A model generated the notes under the pieces. It was not told the DNA's origin and ran no database searches. It saw only the letters and a list, made by a program, of their open reading frames with translations. A program made the translations under genes and the position numbers. A DNA stretch of 32,536 bases from CAZWRK01 sp964635875 (GTDB taxonomy: Bacteria; Pseudomonadota; Gammaproteobacteria; Burkholderiales; Aquaspirillaceae), in contig CAZWRK010000047.1 of the NCBI GenBank assembly GCA_964635875.1, positions 1 to 32,536 of the forward strand. The letters are read 5' to 3'. This document shows, piece after piece, positions 1 through 6,200 of the stretch (within the stretch, counting starts at the first letter, position 1; each line of letters opens with the position of its first letter).

Positions 1-65
1 TGCAACCAACTGTGTCGCGCGATCCGCAATCTGCAAGGCGCGGCGCGCGGAAGGAAGAAGATCCG

Positions 66-518
66 ATGACCACCGAGACCACGTTCTACCTGTCGCTTTC
101 TGGAAGCTGGCGTTCGATCTTGCAGGCCGTCCGCGCCGGACTCGGCAAGGACGCCTACGAGACGCACCGTGACCTTCTGGACGAGTTGCACGGATCGTTC
201 AGCGAGGACGACTCCGACGATCCGGACTCCGACGGTTCGGCGTGCGTGAAGGTCACGAACACGGCGATCCTTGCTCGGCTGCTTCCGACGTTGGAGGCGG
301 AGGCCATCGGCGGAGGCGTCGGCTACTCGATCGTCGCCGTGGTGAAGAACGACGCCCTCACGACGGCGGCGCGGTTGTCTTCGGCCGGGTGGTACGGCTT
401 CCGCTCGGGCTGGTCGGAGGCGACCGTGCGTACGGAGGTCGTCGCGGCTGGACTGACGGCGGCGGCGAAGTCGGCGATGGAGACGCTTGGCAAGGCGTTG
501 CGGCCGGGGGACGAGTGA
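66..518 (+). CDS. hypothetical protein, 150 aa
   Basis: I do not recognise this protein. The ATG at 66 is preferred over an upstream in-frame start near position 12 because a purine-rich ribosome-binding stretch (GGAAGGAAG) lies about 8 bases before it. The N-terminal part looks helical (residues about 10-45). It is followed by a very acidic Asp/Ser-rich segment (about 46-58) and an Ala-rich C-terminal half ending in a helix. No signal peptide, membrane segment or metal-binding cluster is visible. It is the first of two rightward genes and is followed after 2 bases by a 54-aa gene, so they are probably co-transcribed. The promoter would lie before the window. The real start of the transcription unit is unknown. 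Confidence 0.7.
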   Translation: MTTETTFYLSLSGSWRSILQAVRAGLGKDAYETHRDLLDELHGSFSEDDSDDPDSDGSACVKVTNTAILARLLPTLEAEAIGGGVGYSIVAVVKNDALTTAARLSSAGWYGFRSGWSEATVRTEVVAAGLTAAAKSAMETLGKALRPGDE

Positions 519-520
519 CC

Positions 521-685
521 ATGCCTCGTCACCGACACGTCTGGAAGTTGCTGTTCCGCGAGGGACGGACGGTCGCCTACCTTGGCGACAACCGCTACCG
601 AGTCGCGATCGACGCCGACGTGCTCGGCTGCGAGTGCGGGAAGCGGAAGCGGGTGAAGCCGCGGAGGACGCCGCCCAACTCGTAA
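521..685 (+). CDS. small basic protein with CxC motif, 54 aa
   Basis: A very short, strongly basic protein that begins two bases after the stop of the preceding gene, where a G-rich ribosome-binding site overlaps the end of that gene. The C-terminal third holds a Cys-Glu-Cys-Gly turn followed by a Lys/Arg-rich tail, which could contact nucleic acid. There are only two cysteines, so a complete zinc finger is not present in one chain. The protein is not recognised. Compact spacing and a good start support that it is real, but it is short enough for some doubt. It ends just before a gene on the opposite strand. Confidence 0.55.
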   Translation: MPRHRHVWKLLFREGRTVAYLGDNRYRVAIDADVLGCECGKRKRVKPRRTPPNS

Positions 686-703
686 GGAACCCTTACAGGT
701 TCC
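686..703. terminator. hairpin between convergent genes
   Basis: GGAACC (686-691) and GGTTCC (698-703) form a perfect 6-bp stem with a 6-base loop, placed exactly where the rightward and leftward transcription units converge. The stop codon of the leftward 72-aa gene (693-695) lies in the loop. There is no strong T-run on either side, so it may be a weak bidirectional terminator or a processing site. Confidence 0.4.
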
Positions 704-911
704 CGATCCCGAGCGACCGCATCGCACCTGCCCGCGCCGTCTCGACCCGCCCCTGCCACTCCGCGATCCGGTAGGGCTTGTCCTCCGGGTCGTGCGTGGA
801 CTCGATCTGCGCCGCGAGCCCGTTCAAGGCGTCCCGGTAGGCGCCCCAAGCGTGGGCGACCTCGGCGGCTTCGTTGGCGGCGGCGCGCAGCTCGGCCGGC
901 GTGGGGTTCAC
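693..911 (-). CDS. hypothetical protein, 72 aa, last gene of the leftward block
   Basis: Starts at a GTG (909-911) that overlaps the stop of the upstream spanin-like gene as GTGA, indicating translational coupling. The protein is helical and Ala/Glu-rich, with the conserved-looking core HAWGAYRDALNGL and a second helix IAEWQGRVETARAG. No membrane segment or cysteine is present. I do not recognise it. Because it closes a lysis and accessory cluster it could act in lysis timing or be an unrelated accessory gene. Longer frames upstream of the GTG are shadows of the spanin gene. Confidence 0.65.
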   Translation of the reverse strand: MNPTPAELRAAANEAAEVAHAWGAYRDALNGLAAQIESTHDPEDKPYRIAEWQGRVETARAGAMRSLGIGNL

Positions 912-1543
912 GCGGACGCCCCGGCCTTGTGCGCCTTCCACAGCCGGAGGCCCGTCTTGCCGACGGTGAACGCGGCGCCCGCGAGCGCGACCCACAGGGC
1001 GTATCGGTCCTCCGGCGGAAGCGGCGACGGACCCGAACCCGGCGCGGGGGGCGCGACCGCCGTCCGGAACGCCTCCACCTGCGCAAGCGCCTGGTCCACG
1101 CGGGACCGCCACGCCGCGCTCTCCTCCTGCGCCGCCTCGCGGGAGAGCCGGAGTTCGGCGAGGACGGGGGCGATGAGCCGGGCGGTTCGCTCCTCGGCGT
1201 CGGCGAGGCGTGCGGAAACCCGTGCGTCGGCGTCGGCAAGGGTCGCCGCGCGCTCTGCGCTCACGCGGGCTGCGAGATCGGCGGCTGCCTTGGCGACGGA
1301 GGCGTCCGCGAGCTTTTGCGCGCTCTGGAGGCCCTCGGAGACGAGAACTCGGGACTTTGTTTCTAGGTCGGCGGCGCGGGACGCAAAAGCCGCTTCGGCC
1401 TGCGCGATCCGCGCCTCGATCTTGGCGTCGGCCCGGTCGATGCCCGCGGAGACGCAGCCGGGGAGGACGAGGAGAAGGGAAAGCGCCGCCCCGGCGTCTG
1501 TTCGCCGAAGTCCCCGGTAGGCTGGAGGGAAGGGGTTGGGCAT
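908..1543 (-). CDS. u-spanin candidate (lipoprotein with C-terminal membrane segment), 211 aa
   Basis: Residues 13-30 form a signal peptide ending in a lipobox, LVLPGC, with the lipidation Cys at residue 30. Residues about 35-150 are a long Ala/Glu/Arg-rich coiled coil. A Pro-rich hinge follows (about 163-175), then a hydrophobic segment (about 181-197, ALWVALAGAAFTVG) and a short basic tail. Outer-membrane lipid anchor, periplasmic rod and inner-membrane segment in one chain is the known layout of unimolecular spanins (phage T1 gp11 type), which fuse inner and outer membranes in the last step of lysis. The membrane segment is short and the ATG lacks a clear ribosome-binding site, so the exact start is uncertain. 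It follows the RyR gene after 40 bases and overlaps the 72-aa gene. Confidence 0.65.
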   Translation of the reverse strand: MPNPFPPAYRGLRRTDAGAALSLLLVLPGCVSAGIDRADAKIEARIAQAEAAFASRAADLETKSRVLVSEGLQSAQKLADASVAKAAADLAARVSAERAATLADADARVSARLADAEERTARLIAPVLAELRLSREAAQEESAAWRSRVDQALAQVEAFRTAVAPPAPGSGPSPLPPEDRYALWVALAGAAFTVGKTGLRLWKAHKAGASA

Positions 1544-1583
1544 GGAGAGGGCTGCGGATGCAGCGCGGCGGCGCCCGAAGGAG

Positions 1584-1787
1584 TTAGGTCGTGGGAAGGT
1601 CGAGAGCGGCGCGGACGAGGCAGTCCTTCGCCTCCAACAGCTTCCGCAGTCCGGCCGACTTCTCCGCGCCGTCCGGAAGCGCGCGATCCATCTCCGCCGC
1701 GAGGTCGCCGATCGGCTTGCTCACGAGTTGGAGGCGCTCGGGAAGGTGCGCGTACTCGAAGTAGCGCATGATGGGCGTCTTGCTCAC
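1584..1787 (-). CDS. internal cistron: stand-alone Acb2/Tad1-like hairpin protein, 67 aa
   Basis: Inside and in frame with the RyR gene a perfect GGAGG (1795-1799) sits 7 bases before a GTG (1785-1787), giving a 67-aa product beginning MSKTPIMRYFEY. That is about the size of free-standing members of this hairpin family as I recall them. The site lies in a ~39-bp segment that is a near-copy of the start region of the RyR gene itself, which supports use as a start. The larger protein may therefore be a read-through fusion of two once-separate genes, with both the fusion and the short form made. This is not proven; only protein data would settle it. Confidence 0.5.
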   Translation of the reverse strand: MSKTPIMRYFEYAHLPERLQLVSKPIGDLAAEMDRALPDGAEKSAGLRKLLEAKDCLVRAALDLPTT

Positions 1788-2186
1788 TTGGAAACCTCCG
1801 TTGTAGGCGTCGCCGTGACCGGGGTCCGACTCCGGGTCGAAGACGTGCGCGCCGAGCGAAGTCACGACGGCGCGGAAGATGTAGTCCTTGGCCTTCTGCT
1901 CGGGAGGAAGCTGGTCGTACGGCACGAAGCACGGATGCGTCTTCTTCTCCGCGTCCTTCACCGGGCCGTAGGTCCAACCGTCGGCGCGCTTCTGCCGGAG
2001 CCAGCCCTCGTGCGACTCTGCGGGCGTGCGCGCGGACCCGCCGAGAACAGCGGTGACGCCTGCGATGGCAGACTTGCGCTGCCACTCCGGGGCGTCCTCC
2101 CACGCGGGCTGCGAGTGGTCCCCGAGGGAGGCGCAGTAGGCGCGGTTGACCTCGTGGGTGACTCGTGCGACCTGTTCGATGTTCAC
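1584..2186 (-). CDS. RyR-domain protein with C-terminal Acb2/Tad1-like hairpin, 200 aa
   Basis: Starts at a GTG overlapping the upstream stop (GTGA), with GGGAG about 7 bases before it. Residues about 1-112 match the RyR domain seen in phage proteins: an N-terminal helix (IEQVARVTHEVNRAYC), then WQRKSAIAGV, SHEGW, ADGWTYGPVKD, HPCFVPYDQLPPEQKAKD. After a Gly-rich linker (about 120-133) residues 138-197 resemble the small phage domain with an F-x-Y-x-HLP opening and a helical hairpin ending in LRKLLEAKDCLVRAAL. I associate that shape with the Acb2/Tad1 hairpin family, whose characterised members sequester cyclic nucleotides or signals of CBASS and Thoeris defence. RyR domains in prokaryotes have been proposed to sense nucleotide-like ligands. 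A sponge or counter-defence role is an inference. An internal start appears to exist in the linker (separate entry). Confidence 0.8.
   Translation of the reverse strand: MNIEQVARVTHEVNRAYCASLGDHSQPAWEDAPEWQRKSAIAGVTAVLGGSARTPAESHEGWLRQKRADGWTYGPVKDAEKKTHPCFVPYDQLPPEQKAKDYIFRAVVTSLGAHVFDPESDPGHGDAYNGGFQVSKTPIMRYFEYAHLPERLQLVSKPIGDLAAEMDRALPDGAEKSAGLRKLLEAKDCLVRAALDLPTT
1785..1823 (-). repeat. duplicated translation-initiation region, copy 1
   Basis: This 39-bp stretch matches 2184-2222 at 32 of 39 positions. It contains GGAGG and a GTG start, encodes the linker of the RyR protein in frame, and immediately precedes the hairpin domain. Confidence 0.7.
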
Positions 2187-2572
2187 TTGGGCTCTCCCGT
2201 TGTAGGCTTTGCCGTGACCGGGCCGGCCGCGTCGGCGGCGGGCGGCTGCGGCAGGACGAGGTCCTTGATGCTGACCGCCACGTCGCCAAGTTCGTCGGTC
2301 ATGGCCCTCGTGTCGAGAGCCGCGGTGAACCCGAAGGCCCCGAGTTCGAGGCGGAGCCGGGGGAAGGAGGCGCAGCCGGGGAGGGCGAGCGCCGAGAGGG
2401 CGACCGCCGACGTGACGAGGGCTCGCACCTTGTCGCGCGGGGCCTTCCTCAGCTTGTCCTCGGCGACGGCGACGCGCTTCTTCGCGTCCTCGGTCCGCTT
2501 CTCGTCGTCGCGGCCCATGATCTTGCCGATGGCGTCGCTGATCTTCTGCATGACTGACCTCTTCTTGCTCAT
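2183..2572 (-). CDS. putative lipoprotein with long N-terminal extension, 129 aa
   Basis: The ATG at 2570-2572 overlaps the upstream stop (ATGA) and has a GGGGG ribosome-binding site about 7 bases before it. Residues 1-48 are strongly charged. Residues 50-66 are hydrophobic and end in a lipobox, LALPGC (Cys 67). The mature part is about 60 residues and ends in a Pro-rich tail. A GTG at codon 49 would give a textbook 18-residue lipoprotein signal but has no clear ribosome-binding site. A short, Pro-rich outer-membrane lipoprotein in a lysis cluster resembles an o-spanin, yet a separate u-spanin candidate lies two genes downstream. It may instead be a surface-exclusion lipoprotein or a tail-anchored membrane protein. 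Function is unknown. Confidence 0.65.
   Translation of the reverse strand: MSKKRSVMQKISDAIGKIMGRDDEKRTEDAKKRVAVAEDKLRKAPRDKVRALVTSAVALSALALPGCASFPRLRLELGAFGFTAALDTRAMTDELGDVAVSIKDLVLPQPPAADAAGPVTAKPTTGEPK
2184..2222 (-). repeat. duplicated translation-initiation region, copy 2
   Basis: Partner of the copy at 1785-1823, offset by 399 bp. It encodes the last residues of the upstream lipoprotein in one frame and provides the GGGAG site and GTG start of the RyR gene in another. Confidence 0.7.
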
Positions 2573-2745
2573 GGCTGGCCCCCGTCGTGCCCGAGGACAT
2601 CGCGCACGAGACGTTCGTACCGTTCTGCCTCTGCCGCGCGCTCCTTGGCTCGCGACGCCTGCACCCGCCGAAGCTCCACCCACAAGGCGCCGACGGCAAC
2701 CGCGAGGGAACCGACGGCGCCCGTGAGGGCAGCTTCGAGGGTCAC
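2569..2745 (-). CDS. small single-pass membrane protein, 58 aa
   Basis: Starts at a GTG overlapping the stop of the 70-aa gene (GTGA) and ends overlapping the start of the lipoprotein gene (ATGA). Residues 5-23 (AALTGAVGSLAVAVGALWV) form one membrane segment, followed by a charged, probably coiled-coil tail rich in Arg/Glu and a GHDGG end. The pattern, a short N-terminal membrane helix plus charged cytoplasmic helix in a lysis cluster, fits small holin or antiholin-like proteins and also a minimal inner-membrane spanin subunit. Neither can be decided from sequence alone. Confidence 0.65.
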   Translation of the reverse strand: MTLEAALTGAVGSLAVAVGALWVELRRVQASRAKERAAEAERYERLVRDVLGHDGGQP

Positions 2746-2954
2746 TTCACCACGACCGCGGAGATCGCGGGGGGCGTGCCGCCGTCGTGGATCACGTCCA
2801 CGGGCCGACCCGCGTTGCCGATCACGGCGTCCTTCACCCAGCCGGGCGGGTCGATGAACTCGACCTCCGGGGGCGGGGGCGACGCGGAGACGACGACGAG
2901 CGTGAAGCCGGTCGCCGAGGACTTGGTCTTGATCGTTCCGGAAGTCGTGGGCAC
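2742..2954 (-). CDS. hypothetical protein, 70 aa
   Basis: Starts at GTG (2952-2954) with a strong GGAAGGTG site just upstream, 3 bases after the stop of the 98-aa gene. The sequence is beta-prone, with TGFTLVVVSA, then a run of four prolines, then WVKDAVIGNAGRPVDVI and a hydrophobic end AISAVVVK. No cysteine or membrane segment is clear. The TSGTIKTKSSATGFTLVV portion looks like a small beta sheet. It is sandwiched between two membrane protein genes and translationally coupled to the next. I do not recognise it. Confidence 0.65.
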   Translation of the reverse strand: MPTTSGTIKTKSSATGFTLVVVSASPPPPEVEFIDPPGWVKDAVIGNAGRPVDVIHDGGTPPAISAVVVK

Positions 2955-2957
2955 AGG

Positions 2958-3254
2958 TCACCTTCCTTGCGTTGCGACGATGTGTCGAAGGGTGCGAACC
3001 TCAATGGCGACCCATGCAATCCCGGCGAGGCACAGCGCCGCGAAGATTGCACCCCACACGACAAACCGGCGAGCTACGCGCATGAGTTCCACCGGCTGGC
3101 TCGGAGGCCAACCGTCCGGGAGCGTCTCGGAGGTCGAGGTCGCGGCTCGCATCACGGTTTCCGCCTCCCGGTTCATCAGGAGGTCCACGACGGGGTTCGG
3201 CCGCGCTCGGGCGCCGCCGGTCTCATCGTACACCTTGGGGGAGTCGGTTGCCAT
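2958..3254 (-). CDS. single-pass membrane protein, 98 aa (holin-like candidate)
   Basis: Residues 1-60 are soluble and polar. Residues 64-84 (FVVWGAIFAALCLAGIAWVAI) form one membrane segment, followed by a short basic tail. It is the first gene after an internal promoter and leads the lysis and accessory cluster, the usual place for a holin or lysis regulator, but single-pass proteins of this kind are not diagnostic. The ATG at 3252-3254 is only about 6 bases from the predicted transcription start, so the mRNA may be nearly leaderless. Upstream genes could also be read through from the large virion protein gene. Confidence 0.7.
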   Translation of the reverse strand: MATDSPKVYDETGGARARPNPVVDLLMNREAETVMRAATSTSETLPDGWPPSQPVELMRVARRFVVWGAIFAALCLAGIAWVAIEVRTLRHIVATQGR

Positions 3255-3266
3255 AGGTCGCTCGCG

Positions 3267-3296
3267 AGTCTACCTCGCGGAAGCCTCCTCGGTCAA
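3267..3296 (-). promoter_or_regulatory. promoter for the lysis and accessory cluster
   Basis: On the minus strand a TTGACC box (3291-3296), an 18-bp spacer and TAGACT (3267-3272) match sigma70 consensus and the other promoters of this phage. It lies within the 3' end of the 1734-aa gene, and its predicted start is about 6 bases before the ATG of the 98-aa gene. Confidence 0.6.
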
Positions 3297-6200
3297 TCCG
3301 GAGGACTCGATCAGTTCCACTCCCATCGAGGCGAGTTCTCGCATCTCCTCCGCGATCCTGCGCTTGCCCGCGAGGGTCGGTTCCTCCCGGTACTCGGTGC
3401 GCTTCTCGGACATCGCCTCGCGCAGCTTCGACAGGACGGTCACCAGCCGCGGCGTCATCGCGAACCCCTCGGCGTCCGCGTTGCCTTCGGTCGCCAGAGT
3501 GCGGTAGGTGTCCATCCGGTTCTCGGCGTCCTTCGCCATCTCGTAGAACCGATCCACGATGCGGGACTCCGAGGCGCGGGAGAACATCCTGCCCACGATG
3601 GGGTTGTCCGCCATGTCCACCGCGTTCTCGTCCATGACCCTTGTCACGTCCCGGGACACGGCGCCGAGGTAGCCGCGCATGAGATGGTCGATCTCAGCCG
3701 TGGTCAGCGTGACCCCGAGCTTGTGGAGCTTCTCCGACAGGAACCGAGCCGTGGACGTGGAGGTCGGCCGCGCCACGTTCTGCGGGCTGAGTTCCCTCAT
3801 CGCCACGCGATCCTGCGGGTTCACCGGCCCGCCGCCGAAGGACTGGTGATCCCGCGCGACATCGACGAGGGGCTGGATGACGCCGGGCGCCAGAACGTCC
3901 ACGATGTCGTCGCCGGACACGGGGCTCATCGCGCCCGCGAACTCCTTGGCGAACTCCGCGACCGCCCTCGGGTCGTCCTTCTGAAGCTGGTTCATCACCG
4001 ACACGGTGGCGCGTGCCACGGCGAAGAGTTCCATCGGGAGCGGGATCGAGAAGAAGCCCACGGTCCCGTCGGAGTACCGGAAGGGGATGTTGGTCGCCCC
4101 GTACTTCCTCCAGCCGGGCATGTCCTCGTACTTCTTCTTGAACTCCGGGTCGCTCTGGATCATCGACCAGACGGCCATCTCGGGGATGACCGTGTAGAGA
4201 ATGGTCCGGGTCGCCATGCGGCGGGGGTTGTCCCTCCACGCCTGCCGCACGTTCTCCATGCCCTGGATCTTCGCGTTCAGGTAGGACTCGAAGCGGCCGA
4301 CGAACTTGGTGAACCGCCCGCCCAGCCGGAAGGGGGTGGTGATCCCGCTCGCCTTGTTGGAGATCATCACCCGCTGGTTCTGCGTGAGGGGGTCGGATGC
4401 CTTCTTGCCGATCCTCTCCAGTTGGGTGAGCATCTCTCCGGTTCGCGGAGCGCCTTCCGTGATCGCGGTGATCTCGCGGGCGATGGAGATGACCTTCCCG
4501 GCTCCGTCGCCGACGATGGCCCACGGACGCCGAACGTAGTCCGCTGCCCTCGTGGGCAGGTCCGACCGGAAGTGCCGGCGGATGTCCATGTAGGCCGTTG
4601 ACTCAGCGGAGCCGATGAGACCTTCCACCCGCAGGGTCTTGTAGAGGGAGGACTCGGGGGTGTCGCGGAAGGTGCCGGGGAAGTTGGAGGCGAGAACCCC
4701 GCGCAGGGAGTGGTACATGCCGCGGCTGAAGTTCTTCGTCGCCTGAAGCGCCCCGGCGTCGGTAAGCATGAAGTAGGTGCCCGAGTCGCGCACGACGTTG
4801 ACGGGCCAGAACTGAGGCCGGACCACGGTGGTTCCGAGTCGCTGCGTGCGGGAGATGGGATCGGCGAGCTTGGCGAGGAACTCCATGCCCTTGGCCGTGG
4901 GACCGTCGCCCGCGGCGTCGCCTCGGAGCCACTCGCGCATCGCGTCGCTGGTGACCTTGAAGGCGCGGGGCCGGTCCCCGGCGAAGTCGATGAACACGTC
5001 CCCCTTGTTGCTCAGGTTGAAGTCGTCGATCATCCCGGAGACCATCTCGGGGGTGAAGTTGGCGTCCCCCTTCGCGGCCTTGTGGGCTTCGAGGATGTCG
5101 TCGTACTGGACGGAGAACCTGTCCTCCTTGCGAAGCGGGACCTCCTCGATGCCGAGATGCTCCGCGGCGCCTTCTGGGTTGCGGTCCACCAGGTCGATGA
5201 GCTTGCGCCGAATGCGCGCCTTGTCGGCGGCGGCGATGAGGCGGGTTCCGCGCTCGCGAACGGTGAGGACGGGACCGACGAGGGGCTCGTCCCCGCCCTT
5301 CACGCGGGGGATGGACTCCTGCTTGAGAATGCCGGAGGTCCGGGTTCCGACGGGGGCGCGGGAGTTGAGGTCTCGGCGGGCCTCGACGTACCACGGGTTG
5401 GCGTCGATCATGGCCTGAGCCCGCTCGGGGGAGATGCCCGCCGCCTCGACGTAGTTGTCGAACAGCATCCGATCGTACTCCCGCAGGGCCTCGGCGGCGC
5501 GGGCGATGTGGGGTCGGTCTCGGAGGGTGGCCGAGATGACTCCGGAGGCGGACTCGTGGGGAAAGCCCATGTCGAGGGCGCGGGGCATGTAGGAGGACTC
5601 GTCGCGGCGGGCGAGGGCGTAGATGGAGATGAACGGGGCCTCGTTCTCGGGCACGTCGGCGAAGGCTTCGGCGATGGACTTGGACGCCTTCTTGCCTTCG
5701 AGGACGCCGGAGGTTTCGAGGTTGAGCTGCGCGCGGGGGGCGGAGCCCTGAGCATACCTCTGGTACTCGGTGGGTCCGGTGGGGGAGACGCGGCCCGTGG
5801 GCATCATCTTGGCTTCGCCGCGTGCGAGGGGGCCTTCGGCGCGGATGAGACGGTCGTAGAGGGTGTTCGCGGCCTTCTTGATCCGCGTGCCGATGGGCTC
5901 CTTGGCCTTGGGGACGGTGCGGATGCGGGAGGCGAGGTCCTCGTACATCCGCTGCTCGGAGGGTCGGTTGGAGAACTCGGGGGTTTCGGGCTTCTGGAGG
6001 AGGGGGTCGATGCCGCCGAGCCCGGAGCCGAGGGTGACGGGCTTGGACTTCTTCTTGGGCAGGTGGAGTTCGGCGATGCGCGCGGCTTCCATCTCCTCGG
6101 GGGAGAGGGGTTCGCGGACGGGTTCGGCGGGGGGTTCCTTGGGGAGCTTGGGGAGGGACTTGGGTGCGGCGGGATCGGGGGTTGGGCTGAAGTGTTCGGC

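Noticed and set aside
2787..4601. A 604-codon plus-strand frame across the lysis cluster and virion gene.
   Set aside because: Shadow of the leftward genes: His/Arg/Gly-rich, no ribosome site, crosses several well-supported genes.
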